Positions 33,329 to 45,608 of a stretch of 64,000 nt of DNA are shown piece after piece. Every line of letters starts with the position of its first letter. Position 1 is the stretch's first letter. Below the pieces are notes generated by a model. That model was not told the origin of the DNA. It ran no database searches and was given only the letters and a program-made list of their open reading frames with translations. The DNA comes from Larix kaempferi (taxonomy: Eukaryota > Streptophyta > Pinopsida > Pinales > Pinaceae), in NCBI GenBank assembly GCA_027924585.1, contig BSBM01000779.1, positions 15,296,001 through 15,360,000 on the forward strand. Direction: 5' to 3'. The position numbers and the translations under genes are program-made.

Positions 33329-34551
33329 ATGGACACTGCAACAGCAGGAAGAAGAAGCCCATCTCCTCCTCCTCCAAAAAATCAACAGAAGCGTCCGCGA
33401 TGGAGGAGGGCGGACAACATCTTCACATTTTCCTCTTCCAAGAGAGTCTACGGGTTTCCACACCATTCTCCCTATCATGCCTCCTCTGATCCCAAGAACA
33501 ATCCCACAACATCCCATTCAGATTCGAGGCCCTCTCATCACAAGACCGAAAGTAGAGTCGATCATCATCTTCATGAAAGGCCCAATGCCAAGGCCGAAGG
33601 AGCACAATCGTCATCCTCTGTCTCTGTGTGGGTCAGGGTTTCTGATAAGCCTTCCACTGCTTCCACTGTCAACATCATCCGCGGTGAAGATCTGGAAGTG
33701 TCTGCTATTTTCCCAGCAAAATGCATTCCACACTGTCAGCAGCAGAATCAGAAAAGCTTCCAAGCTTCGCACCTGGATATGGATATTGATCAAGACGACG
33801 CTGTGGAATGTTCCAGTGACGAAGGGTGTGTTGTAGTGGATGTTTCCCAGAGGTTCATTGTTGCAGATCCTCCATGTAAGTAACTCCATATGATTTTAAT
33901 TATGTACTTTTATTCTCTGGCTTGCCCACTTCAGTTTATGAATAAAACATTAATGTTGCATTTTAAATACCGATCTTCTTGAATTTATGTGATTTCAGCC
34001 TCTGCCAAGGAAAAGCTTATCGAATCCGATCCGCACAAATTATGCCAGAGGCAGAAGCAAATTGACTATGGCAAGAACACTCTCGGTTACGAAAGATACA
34101 TGGAGCTTGTTCCTCGGTATTAGGCCTTGCCTTGTCTGTTAGCCCTCTCGTTCTGTCTTAACGGAATCTTGTCAATATTAGGTTTTGCTCTTGTTTATTT
34201 TTGTTGGAAGGTAAGGGTTTTTGTTTGGCTTTGTCTCTCAGAAAGCAGAGACAGAACTATGAGCATCCTCAAACGCCTAATATCAAGCAGGTGTGCAGCA
34301 AGCGAAGCTGGGACGGGCAGGTCAAGAAGTGGAGGAGAAGACTTCATGAGTTCGACCCCCCTGCTAGCGAGAATGAGGAGGCGCCTAAGCTGTTTTCTAC
34401 TGATATTGGAAATGATGGGTCGGCATTCCATAGTGAAGAGGAGAAAGATGCAACATCGGCTTCTGGTTCAGAGGGTAATCCCAAAGAGGAAGCTGCTGGG
34501 GTCTCGACAATCTATGATGGTTGGGATGCTGATGATGCAATGGAGCCATGA
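33329..34551 (+). CDS. SLBP: Histone RNA hairpin-binding protein, three exons
   Basis: Exons are 33329-33875, 33999-34116 and 34242-34551, joined at GT/AG borders with the reading frame kept; the protein is 324 residues. Exons 2 and 3 encode the diagnostic RNA-binding domain: RQKQIDYGKNTLGYERYM, then LVPRKQRQNY, HPQTPNI, SKRSWDGQVKKWRRRLHEF and DPP (about residues 200-265). In animals this domain binds the stem-loop at the 3' end of replication-dependent histone mRNAs. The human TPNK phospho-site region reads TPNI here. The N-terminus has a Pro/Arg-rich, basic stretch that could direct nuclear entry; an acidic segment follows near residue 165, and the C-terminus is acidic. It has no internal stops and appears functional. 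A gag-only retroelement ends 0.7 kb upstream. Confidence 0.92.
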
Positions 34552-35608
34552 CTAAAAGGGGAAGAATTTGAAATCTACCTGTACATCATTGTCATTACTC
34601 TTGCTTTTTTAGGGTTCTCTTTACACTTTTTCACTATGTTGGTCTAAATTCCTTAAGTTGAAGGAAAGAGGAAAGAGGAGTGATGCTGTTCGGTTAAGTT
34701 GAAGCAACAAGATGGGTGTATGGTTTTGGACTGAAATCATTTACACTCCATAAACACAGCAGGTGGGTTTTTCTTGGTTAGTAACAGGAATGGAATTTGA
34801 TAGTCCACTATGATTACAAAATTCTTGTCACTGGTATTAGTTAAAAAAAATGTTAATATGGTTGATATAATGGCCACAACTATGATGAAGCTTGAAGGGT
34901 TGCTCTGGTTTCAAATTCCAACGAGCTCTGGTTAAAAAAAGAGCTGGGCAATCTACAAGCTTGGTGTTGTTTGGGCATCTGGTCTTACCAGGGAACAACT
35001 CAATTCTTTGTCTGATTGCCTGCTTTTCCCTCTTCCAACCAAACAAGGAAACAGTCATTTGCTTAAATTCTGGCAAAGTTCAGTTTTCATTCTGTGAGTC
35101 TTTTTTGGAATGATTATGACCATGCTGAATATATTATGGAATCTGGCTTTATTGGTTGGTGGAATTTGATTGTTTATTTTGTTTTTATTTATTTATTATA
35201 ATCATAGGTGTTTATATTTTAGAATTTGGAGTGGATTAGCATCTTTATGTTTTTCCTAGATTGTATGGAGATAAAATGAGTTTACTGTTCACATTGATTT
35301 TATGGTTATAGACAACTCCTTTAACTAGAAGAATGTCTTTGATAACAGGTAGGTAAATGAGGCATAGACAACTGGTTATGACAACTAAGCATGGATAACA
35401 AGTAATGGATAACTTGTCTTTGGCACTTAACTTGTGGCATGTATTCATGGACCACAAGTTAAGTAGTGTTAGTTAAATGCTCATTTGAATTTCCATTTCT
35501 AGTACTTAATTTTTCTTTGAAAACCATATGAAAATATCAAATTGATTATTTTAATGTATATATAAGCAAATTCAGGTTTAACACAACAAAATTGTTGAAA
35601 AAAAGTTT
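34552..35608 (+). other. SLBP 3' flank, otherwise no gene
   Basis: The first few hundred bases after the SLBP stop are T-rich and probably hold its 3' untranslated region; no polyadenylation site could be fixed. Open frames at 34892-35113 and elsewhere show no motif. The sequence near 35400-35475 (ACTTGTGGCATGTATTCATGG) is loosely repeated near 36600-36670 and may be a remnant of an old small element. Confidence 0.4.
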
Positions 35609-36493
35609 AACATAACAAAAGCATTTTTTTTTTCTGCCAAAAAAAGCATACTATTGATATTCATATAACTGAATCAAATAGTACATGATGTCAAAAATAT
35701 TCAAGAAGCGGACTTCTCAATGTTCATGATAATGTTTTTCAACTGTTATCAAGATCACTTCAGAAATATTACAAAATCAAGAAAACCAAAATTGACACTC
35801 CTAATGACAATCTAGTATAGAAAAAACATATTTTCAGAGTCGATCAAGCAGTTTTCACAATAGTCCCAGTGTAAAAAACCTTCCTCCCCATCCAGTGCTT
35901 GCTTGGAAAGCTGATCAGCCTAAGAGTTGAATTCCCTGTAGATATGCTCCAAAGAAATATTGCTGAAAGTATTCAATTCCCCTCTGATTTTGTTGCACCA
36001 ATAATCCAGTTCTAATACTTTCAATTCATATTCACCCTTAGCCCATTTGATAGTGACTCTTGAGTCACCAAAAATTTTAACTTTGGCCAGCCCAAAAATA
36101 TTTGCCACTCGAGTGACACACCAAAGGGCTAATAACTCAGCCTTCATGTTTGACCCTCTTCCACATTTCAGACGAAGATTGTAGAAGTGCTCTGAGCTGA
36201 GAAATATAACCCCCCCAACACCACAATTCCCCATATTAGCAGCCTCATCAAAGAATAAATAAAGCAGGATCACTGTATGTAGGATGAAAATTTCCAATAT
36301 CCCTCTTAACAGGAACTACCTCAGATCTTAGATACAAGAGATATTGACATAAAAAAATCTTGAATGTATTATCCAGCAAGGGGGCATGATTCTCAAATAT
36401 TGCTTTATTTCTAGCACACCATAAAGCCCAGCATGAACATAACAAATACTTTTTAAATGCTTTTGTTTTGAAAAAAACATAACAAAAGCATTT
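35609..36493 (-). mobile_element. 5'-truncated L1 LINE with target duplication
   Basis: AACATAACAAAAGCATTT occurs at 35609-35626 and 36476-36493 and marks an 18-bp target duplication. Directly after the left copy is a T-run, the A-tail of a minus-strand LINE. The 849-bp insert contains the RNase H end of ORF2 and ends at its 5' side with an inverted copy of flanking target DNA (36446-36475). The element is dead on arrival because the 5' truncation removed endonuclease and reverse transcriptase. Confidence 0.85.
35880..36445 (-). pseudogene. LINE ORF2 C-terminus with RNase H domain
   Basis: On the minus strand the reading starts WALWCARNKAIFEN, typical of the segment between the zinc finger and RNase H in plant LINEs. 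After a frame change RNase H follows: LFFDEAANMGNCGVGGV, KAELLALWCVTRV, VKIFGDSRVTIKWAKG and SQADQLS. All four expected acidic residues (Asp, Glu, Asp, Asp) are present, unlike the L1 at 11287-17755. RNase H would remove the RNA template after first-strand synthesis. The frame ends near 35880, close to the 3' tail. Confidence 0.75.
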
Positions 36494-36502
36494 AAAAAGT
36501 AT
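36446..36502. repeat. Perfect 22-bp inverted repeat at LINE junction
   Basis: Positions 36446-36467 are the exact reverse complement of 36481-36502, with a 13-base spacer. The right arm is target DNA; the left arm lies inside the LINE insertion at its 5' end. Confidence 0.9.
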
Positions 36503-38621
36503 AAAGAGAGCTGCTTCGAAAATTTTAAAATATTAAATTAAATATTTTAATTACATCAGATGAGATAAGTGTACTTTTCATATTGATTTATAACTCATAG
36601 TTGATGCATGGAAAACACTTGTTCATGGCATTGAATTTGTGACATATGGATATTCACCAACCAGAAGTTAAATGGTCGTGTTAATATATTTATAAGTAAA
36701 TATTCAATTTCAATATAATGAGACCATTTAAAAATATAATTAATCTTCAATTAAATAAATTATTATTATAATATATATATAAATGAGAATGAATGAGAAA
36801 GTGTTTCTATTTTTTAAATTAGCTGAATCCTTTTCATTTAAATTAATAATAATATTTAAATAATATTAATAATATTATTTAAATTTTATTTAATATTTTT
36901 TTTCACATTCATATTTAAAATTTTAATATTAATAAAAAACTTCCACAAGTTTTTAAAAACTAAATTGTCATCTTTAATACAAATTCTTTGAAAAAATATT
37001 CTAATATTAATAAAAAAACTTTCACAAGTTTTAAAAAACTAAATTGTCATCTTTAATATAAATTCTTTAAAAAATTATTAATGTTTAAAATATACCAAAT
37101 ATATATTTTAAATTTAAGTTTCTCTTTATTCACAATTTCTCTATATTTCTAATCCAAATTTAAAATTTTAATACTATCCTTGGATCAACTTTTAAAGTTT
37201 TAACATTCCAAACTAACTTTGGGTCAACTCTTTGGAAAGTTGCTAAATTTCTGAATCTCAATATTTTTGGATCTCAATGTAGCTTTGACTACATCTTTAT
37301 TGAGTTTAAATGGATAGAGACCATGTCCTTAACATTAAGTTTAAAAGGATAAACATCATTTTACATTATTATATGGATTTTTATCGAGTTTCTTTCACAT
37401 AATTTTACTTAATAGAATAGAGATTTAGTTTTATTTTCTTATACAAAATATTAGTAATTGTGACTTTTAACTTACAATTCACAACACTCAATCACTTAAA
37501 TTAATTTATTAGGTTAACTTACTTTTGTTATGTTACAACAACTTTGCTATATTACAATGTATCAAATCCCATGATGCAAATCCTTATTTCAGTTTTGCAC
37601 TCTAAAACAAAACAGTAAAAAATCTATTAAATTTTTAAAAAACTATGTGTTAGTGTTATCTATGTTCTATGTGTTAGTGTTATCTATGTTAGGCTACAAC
37701 ATTTATATTATATGGGTTATAAAATGCCTCCACAAAATAATCTCATAATACCAAACCAAAATAATCTCATAATACCAAACCATTTTTAAAACAAGCTTAT
37801 CCTTCAATTTTTATATGACCAAAATATACCTATAATGAAGAGCTTATAAAACGTTTTTTTTAACAAAAGCATGTTGATATTTATATTAATAAAATGTTGT
37901 AGCCTCATTTGTCAACTTAATAATACAAACATAAGTTATCTTTGTTTTAAATTAAAAAAAAACCCTCAATGAAAAAAGATGTAGCTATCGAGGTGATAGC
38001 ATCCTTTGCAAAGGAGATACCTATATTTTAACTAGTATAAATTCTAAAAAGGATTGATATGATCATAACTATTTTGCAATACATAAAGATATATTATTCT
38101 TAATGCAAGGCATGCATACTAAAAACTTCATTTTGATTGGGGTTGGAGGTGTTGACACTCTTTGGGCCCCATACCTTATCTTCTTGAGCTTGATGGACCA
38201 TTTCATTTTCCTTTGATAATTAGTTAAAGAAATGTATAAGTTTTCATATCCATTCTTTGTCAAATTAAAAATGTTATCTTATATTAACAATCATTCCTAC
38301 ACCTTGTTCAATACATGTAATTTTTTATATTATGTTCTTCATATTTTTGGAGTATACATAATCTTTTATTTGAAAGGAGTTTTTGTCTTACAACCATTTC
38401 ACTCTAATCCTAATGAGATTGATCGATTTGTAAGTGGTATATTCTAATAGATCCAACAAATTATATATGGGGTGGGTGTGGTAGAAACCTTTTGAGTGGG
38501 GTTTCTCCCATTATCTCCCCCCAACCAATTCTTTTTTACCAAGTAACCCCTCCTTCCCTTGCCCAACCCTAGTAATTATAGAACGTTTTGATTTTATCTT
38601 GATAGGTGGGGATGGGTGGAG
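36494..38621. other. AT-rich intergenic DNA with small tandem repeats
   Basis: No gene is visible. There are three short tandem duplications: about 78 bp at 36926-37083 (AAACTTCCACAAGTTTT units), 24 bp at 37643-37690 (TATGTGTTAGTGTTATCTA units) and 24 bp at 37734-37781 (AATAATCTCATAATACCAAA units). The remainder is A/T-rich with runs that make open frames meaningless. Confidence 0.6.
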
Positions 38622-40791
38622 TTTATGGTAGGAACATTTTAAGTTTCTCCCAATGGAAGTGTGGATTGCTCTGTTATAAGAGTGTTGTATGTAGATCACA
38701 TTTTTATTTCAAGTCTTCGGATGCTTCTGATTGTAACCCCTCGAAAGTTGTACAAAATGCTCTTCCAAGGTAGCATTATAAACCAATATGTCATCTAGAT
38801 ATACTATAATAAATCAATCTAAGAAAGGGCGGAATACATCATTCATGAAACACATAAATGTAGATGGTCCATTACATAAACCAAAAGGAATTACTAACCA
38901 TACATATAGACCTTGCTTAGTCTTGAAGGTGGTGTTCCAGGTGTCCTCTTCTTTCACTCATACCTGGTGGTATCCCAATTTGTGGTCAAACTTGGTGAAG
39001 TACTTTGCATGTTGCAATTGCTTCTTCGCTTCATCTGCTTCTATGACAATCTGTCTGTATAGTCCAATGTTCAATAATAGAGAATCTGGAAATAGTTGTA
39101 TCTCGTGCTCCACCTCCCTCTTAGGAGGTAGCCCTTTAGGCTCTGCAACATTTCTTTGTATGCCAACAAAAGGTTCTCCAACTGGTTTTTTTTCTCTTTT
39201 GTACATCCCTCCAAGGATGCCTTCACTTTTATCGATTCACCTTCTTGCTGATTTTGTCTTAAGAAAAAAAATGGAAACTTCCTAGTTGAACTGATCATCT
39301 TTTTCGCTTGGTTAGCACTTACTAGAGAGATCTTCGATTTACCTTTGTGCACAATGATGTGAAGTATTTCCCATCCTTGATCTAGCGGTATTGGTTGGAT
39401 CTCCTCATGAAGATCGCACCCCTCATATACATGTAGGGGCTTCTTAACACTACACCGTAAACATCCAGGGGTACTACGTCTACCTCCACTTCATCAATAT
39501 ACTCTACACTTATGGAAATCTTGATCTTGCACTATTTCGTGACTTTGAGTTTCACATCCTTATATACCCATCCCAATGGGTAGGGACTGAGATGATCATG
39601 TACTTCTTTTTCTTCAGTAGGGTGAAGTCTACTTAGATTCACCTCCCTTTGCATTGTGGTATAGACAACCTTCTCGTCCAAATACGAGTTTCTTTCTAAC
39701 TCGTTGCTTGAATCCGTGGCTAGAAGATTCTTCTTCTTGGCATCCTTCTTGTGGTTCTTGGGGTTTAGATCGGGATGTAACTTCCAACACTTGTCCTCAG
39801 TGTAGCCATCAATGTACAATGGTTTTGCGGATCCTTGCACTGATGTGCCTTGGTTGTAGAATTCTTCTCCTTTCCTTTCCACTTCTTCTTACCCTCCTTG
39901 GAAACATCTTGGCTCTCTTTTTGTTTTGAATCAGTTGTACATAGTATATTCTGGCCTATGTTTTCTAGGTATTGTGTTTGAACATAGGTTTCATAAATTG
40001 ACTTGGGCTTGAAGAGAATATCCCACCTTCATATGTGACTATGTAAACCCCGTAGATACTTGAGGAGTACATCTAGGTTCTCGGGTGAGATAACTAGCAT
40101 GATAGACATATTCCTAACTTGGTGGTGTATTCTTACACAATTTTCCCATGCCTTTGCCTGGAGTAATGCTAATGGATCCACTCGTCCTCTACATACTTGA
40201 TAGGGTAGAACTTGGACTTGATAAGAGTTTTAAATTCCTCCCACTTAGTTATATCGGTGGATCAATAGTTTAATGCATGGCCCTCTAACTTCATATGGAA
40301 AAATGAGATCTTTTTCTCCTTGTATATTTGATGGATATTAAAATAAACCTCTAAATCCTGCAACTAATGATTCAATTTTAGAGAGTTGATCTCACCTTGA
40401 TATGGCTTAATGCTGACTTTCACTTCCATCTTGAATAAATAATGGGAAGGGGTGCTGGAATTGGAACTCTATTGCTCTTTCCTTAAATTTTTTTTCTGGG
40501 TCGTATTTATCTTTTGATTTCCCATCTGAATTGATCTCTGAGTTAGAACCTCCAAAATCATCGAAAGTTCCAAACTTGCTCTCCAGAGTCGTCATGAGGA
40601 TTGACATGTTGTGTGAGATGTCGACGACTTGTATTTCTAGTTTTCTAAATCATTGCTCATAATTGTCCACCGCTCCTTAAAAATACTCATCCTCCCTATC
40701 TAGGGTTTGAATAATTTTTCTTTATTTGGCCACTAGATCCTGTAATTTCCCACAAAACTCCAAAGAAAACTGCTTTGGTAGCAATACGATT
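38622..40791 (-). pseudogene. Chromovirus gag, protease and RT, internally deleted
   Basis: Reading on the minus strand from the LTR: gag remnants (40680-39900, e.g. MSILMTTLESKFGTFDDF), then a linker YIDGYTEDKCWKLHPDLNPK (39882 on). A protease-RT linker follows (EEKEVHDHLSPYPLGW). RT motifs then appear: [43 protein letters not shown] and the catalytic YLDD (near 38800). Right after that (near 38758) the sequence jumps to an integrase segment (YNQKHPKT, HTSIGRN) that matches 42300-42440. The RT end, RNase H and most of integrase have been deleted. Numerous stops and shifts make it a pseudogene. It was a self-replicating Ty3 element of the chromovirus branch. Confidence 0.7.
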
Positions 40792-41625
40792 TGTAAACTA
40801 TCGTGGATATTTCGTAGGAACATTTTGTCACAACATATCTTACAACTTACTTCTTTTTTATTAGTTTATAAATTAATTGGAACTCATAGGAAATTAACTA
40901 GAGAAAATAAATAGACAATCCACACAAATAACACAAGATATACCCTAGGAAAACCCATTATGGGGAAAAACCTAGTTAGAAAAGAGGACTATGCCTTGCT
41001 CTTTTCTTCTCTAATATGTAGTACAAATACAAAGAAAGTTGTACTCTATTGTTTTATCTATGACTCTATGGCCATAATGGTTACTAAATGATCTCCTACT
41101 TCCTCTATTATTCTCAACTATGAAGCAATACATAACACCATAAGAATGGAACCCCTTATTCTCCTAACAACTTGGAATTTAACATAGCTCGATAATTGTC
41201 TACGGTTAATTTTAGGGTTTTTGCATGCTCCAAATCCCAATTATGGTTAGGGTTTTTGAACTTCTGGAATTCTATTGAACTCCCACATGTGTGAGAAATG
41301 AGAGTTGACGTGGAATCCACTTGGTACCATGGTGGTCAACTGGATAGGTCAAATTGCGGGAGGCATAAATTTTGCATACATACTTCGTTTGAGGTAATTC
41401 TTGGATTGTTGGAAAGGTCTTAGAGTGTATAATCTCATTAAGAGATAAATTTTTTATGACAAAAACCATCGTTTAAATCCTCAAACAAGCCTTAGAAAAT
41501 TTTGGACCACAAATCTCCAAAATGAGATTGCCCCTAAAATGGGCCTTACAAGCCAATTCATCCAATCTTTCGACCTCAGAAGCATCAAAATAGACAAATT
41601 ATATATTTCTCCATTTTGGATTGCA
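40792..41625 (-). repeat. Chromovirus LTR shared by two element parts
   Basis: On the minus strand it begins TGCAATCC after a purine tract (AATGGGGAGG) and ends GTTTACA, followed by AATCGTATTGCTACCAAAG, which resembles a primer site. It thus serves as 3' LTR for the integrase at 41640-42745 and as 5' LTR for the gag at 40790 downward. Its 834 bp contain no gene. Confidence 0.6.
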
Positions 41626-41639
41626 CCTCCCCATTTTGG

Positions 41640-42745
41640 TAGGCTTTTGATCCCCAAAATATTTTACTGAATGAGGTGAGGAAATTTTTCCTCTATCTTC
41701 TCCTTGTAGTACCATTTAGCCTTACTTGGAAGTTGTCCTTGCAACCCCACCTTCCAGAGTTCATATTATCCTCGCTTGGTTGTTTTGGACTTCTTTTGAA
41801 AAATTGTGTCTTCTAATAAATCTACATGATCCTCTAGTGTTAAGTCTTCTACATAATGTAATAACTGCTTAGGTTCCTAGTCCAACATGGAAGGTTCACA
41901 GAGTTTTAGATTTTCCACACTCACTGCCAAGTAAATGTGCATATATGGGGGTATATTGAGTCTGTAGGAATTATCTCATACCTTCTAGAACACTTCGAAA
42001 GGATCATACTATAATGCCTTAATCTTCTTACTAGGACCTTGTAGTCTTTCCTTATTCAAGTGCAACGATACTCTGTTTCCCACCTTGAATGTTTTCTCAA
42101 CCCCGTGTTGGTCATGTCTTGCCTTGTACTTTTCCTGTGACTTATTTAGTGCCTTGTGTACCTGTAAATGGATCTTCCTAATATTATCACCGATTTTTTT
42201 CATCTCTTACTAGTTCACCTATGGTGTCTTCCTTCACTCTCCCTTGTTGTCCATAAACAACATCTAGAGGTGAAGGTGCCAGGTATCCAAAACTGGTTTT
42301 AAAAGGGGACTTTTCAATTGAAGTGTGGACTACTCTATTTTAAGAGTGCTTGATGTAGATCACTTTTTTATCCCAAGTCTTCAAATAATTCTGATTGTAA
42401 TCCCTCAAAAGTTATACCAAAGTCCCGTTGAATAATTCTATCTGTCCATCTATCTGTCAATGAAACTTTTTAGTTCTTTTCAACTTAGTGTCCATCTTTT
42501 CCCAAAGTGTAGTCCAAAATGTATTGAGAAATCTAGTATCTCTACCTGAGATGATTCTCTTTAGTATCCCAAGTTGCGTCCATACCTGTTCAAAAAACAT
42601 GCTTGTTGCTTCTTTTCCTTTGATGATCTTTTACAAGGCATAAGAATGCACATCTTGCTGAATTTGTCAACTACCACAAACAAATAGCCATGTCCCTTCC
42701 TAGTGGTTGGAATACCACCCACAAAATACATGAAAACTTTCCAGG
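41640..42745 (-). pseudogene. Chromovirus integrase and chromodomain remnant
   Basis: On the minus strand the order is integrase core pieces (about 42740-42300, including a GILKRIIS segment and a later YNQN segment), then the integrase C-terminal part with KYKARHDQHGVEKTFKVGN and VSLHLNKERLQGPSKK (42203-42009). A decayed chromodomain-like segment (KTTKRGYYELWKVGL, KIEEKFPHL; about 41790-41650) directly precedes the purine tract. Integrase inserts the DNA copy, and the chromodomain is thought to guide it to marked chromatin. Stops and shifts are frequent. Confidence 0.65.
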
Positions 42746-42749
42746 GGAA

Positions 42750-45608
42750 TGGGATCGAGGATCCCGAACAGTACTAGTTCTTGTGTGAAGCGGTATGGAC
42801 TGTGAAGTAGGTCCAAGATGAAAATATCAAAAAGGGATAGCTAGCGACGACCCTTAGGGGCCGTGCGCTAGATTGGTTTATGAAATTTACGAAGGTACCG
42901 ACAGGAGCGTGAGACAAAACATTGGCACAGATCAAGGCAGGAATGATTGATGAATTTAGAAAACCAAAATCGGAGTCACAGTACATCACCAAGCTCAAGG
43001 AAATCAAGCAATACCCGAACGAGCCAGTATGGGAATTTGATCATTGGTATAAAACGTTAATGGCGAAGGTGAGTTTTGGGATGAGCGATATGCAACATAA
43101 AGAATGGTTTATCGCAGGGTTGGTGCCACACATTCGTGGACCATTTATGCAACAGAAGGTAACGACTCAAGCCGAAGCGCTGGAAATTGCGATGAAGCTG
43201 GAGGCTTCACCAATCGACGAAATAGGCATAGGAATGGATCAGATACAAGCACAATTGGAAAATTTGACGCTTCAACTACAAGATATGAAGAAGGGAAAAG
43301 AAGCCCGCAAAGATATATGGTGTAGTAGATGTAAAACAGAAGGACACCACAAGGATTAGTGCCCAGAATTTTGAGAGTATTTGCAGTCAGGTGCACTGAA
43401 TCCCCTCAGTCAGGGAGGGATGTTGTGGTGTCGCGTCTGTCAGACGAGAGGACATTGACCAGAGGAGTGTGTGTACCTATAGAAGATGGTATCAAAGCCA
43501 ATGAATTTGTATTTCAAATTCTTGTCGATTGGTGGCCATGACGAAAAAGATTGCAGGGCTTACGACCTACTCCAAGAACGGGCTGCGGATACATTTTTCA
43601 TGAAGGGAGAAGAGCAACCGGCGGTACAGCAACAACCGCAATATAATCAACAACAACCTCACTATAACTAGACACCGTAGTACGATGAAGCGTAGTATGG
43701 TCAGTCGTAGTATAGCCAACCGCAATATCCACCACCACAATATAGTCAACCACAATATCAACAACCGCAGTACCCTCCATATGGGCCACCGCAAGGAGGT
43801 TTCATAGGGGGGTTTGGCGGCGTTCGAGGTGCTGGTGCTGGCTGAGGAGGAGGTTTTGGATGAGGTCGAGGAGCAATCATAAGTTACAATTGTGGTCAGC
43901 AGGGGCATTACTAAAGAGATTTCCCGAATCCAACACCACATTGCACTTACTGGAACGTTGTGGACCATGGTGTCGAAGACTGTCCACAGCTCATCGCAAA
44001 GCGGCAAACTAAGAACCTACCCCCACCTCCACTGAATCAAAATCAGAACCAGAATACGCCACCAGCGGTACAGAAGATATCAACATAGGTCAGAAGTCAA
44101 ACTTCGATTGTTGGAGGAGCTGTGATAGGAACCGACAGGTCACAGGCTAGCGTCCGACCAACAACAAGAAAACATGTAACATTTGATGCAGAAGCAGAGA
44201 GGGATATTTTCTTGAAAGCACAAGAGGCAATGAGACAGAGGAGGAAACCACCTCTTCACCAGGAAGAAGTTACTTATGACATGCCACCAACATTCGACAC
44301 AACGAAGTTGTAGAGAAAGCATAACACCTTAAGAGCCTTCTTGGAAAGTTGCCTGGAGTTGGAAAAATATCAGGATGCATTGGCGGAAATATCTAGCTTG
44401 TTGCAGCGAAGGGAAGGTGCACGACAAGAGTGTATGATCAATTGAATACATAAGAGGAAGACGGGAAGAGAAATGCAGATGTCTACACAAATCAGAGCAT
44501 TTGATGTTGACTCAATCATCTTAGACCTGGGGTCAAACGTAAACATTCCGACCAAAAAGACCAGGGAAACAATGGGGAAACCACAGTTGGCCTGGTCCCC
44601 GGTACAACTGCGACTAGCGAATCAAAGTAAGGTTACCCTGATTGGTCGATTATGCCAGGTTCCAGTTGAAATTGAAGGACTCAAAACATACGCAAACTTC
44701 AATGTGATAGAGATTGTTGACAACAAAAGCCCCTATCCAATGCTGCTAGGGATAGACTGGGCGATGGAGAACCAAGCCATCATCAATTTCCAGAAACGAA
44801 CTATGTCATTCGAAAACTGCGAGATGAGGGTAGTCACACCTCTCGATCCCGCAGAAGGGCAGAGGGATGGATTCACTGAGGTATGGGACAGTCTCTACGA
44901 CATATCCGAAGACTACATCAATCCTACTTCAGACAGAGAGTTAGGATGGCGCAGCATTAGTTCGGCGTCGTCAGATTCAGATGAAGCGCTTGAAAATTGG
45001 TAGAATCGACTACACGAAGTATCATTTAGGAGGTGTGCACGGATCACATAGTCGTTGCGATGGGTAGCTACGGACGAATGCGCACTGCCAATATACGAGG
45101 GGTTTCCCAACTTGACTACATTTCTCACCGAGTTTGAAGAAAAAGTGGCAGAGCCACAACGACTACTGGCCTTGGAGGAAGCCCTGAAGGATACACCAGT
45201 GCGATGGTAGGAAATGCACAAGTCAAGCATAACAAACTGGCTATTATGTCGACACCTAACAGAGGTTAGGTTCGACAACACTACAGGATATAACAGAAGG
45301 AATTATGACGGCAGAGGAGATCCAAAGGAACATTTGAATGAATGTAAAAGCCAAGGGAGAACACGAGCGAAACAGGAATGGGTCCACGCATTCATTCACA
45401 CACTGGATGAAGTACCGCAGAGTTGGTATATCGTAGCAGAACTGTGACACAGAGAAACCTCATGGGAACAACTAACTATTGGCTTTAGCCAAACGTTCAG
45501 TTTCTCTGACGAAAACCCCTTCATCCACAACGCATTACAGGCGATCCGCGAGAAATTATTTGAAGTGGTTCCGACAGAGAAATCGATGGGACTTCGGTGG
45601 AATGCGAC
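42750..45608 (+). pseudogene. Ty3-type gag and protease (element split by Athila-like insert)
   Basis: The reading starts in gag with LATTLRGRALDWFMKF (about 42837) and continues with VWEFDHWYKTLMAKV and three or more zinc knuckles (CSRCKTEGHHKD, CRVCQTRGHHPEEC, CGQQGHY). Near 43620-43790 is a Gln/Tyr/Pro repeat region (QYNQQQPQY-like). The protease has LDLGSNVNIPTKKTRE (about 44520) and LLGIDWAMENQAIINF. A spacer (about 44800-45608) runs to the insertion point. At least fourteen stops occur; nearly all are TAG or TGA where Gln (CAG) or Arg (CGA) fits. The reading resumes at 56729 after the inserted element. No LTR of its own is visible at the left end, where it abuts the oppositely oriented chromovirus. 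Confidence 0.7.

Noticed and set aside
33148-33336. Minus-strand frame upstream of SLBP
   Set aside because: Short, without motifs, and overlaps the SLBP leader region.
43567-44007. 146-codon minus-strand frame
   Set aside because: It is the complement of the Gln/Tyr repeat region of the gag, which leaves this strand open by composition.
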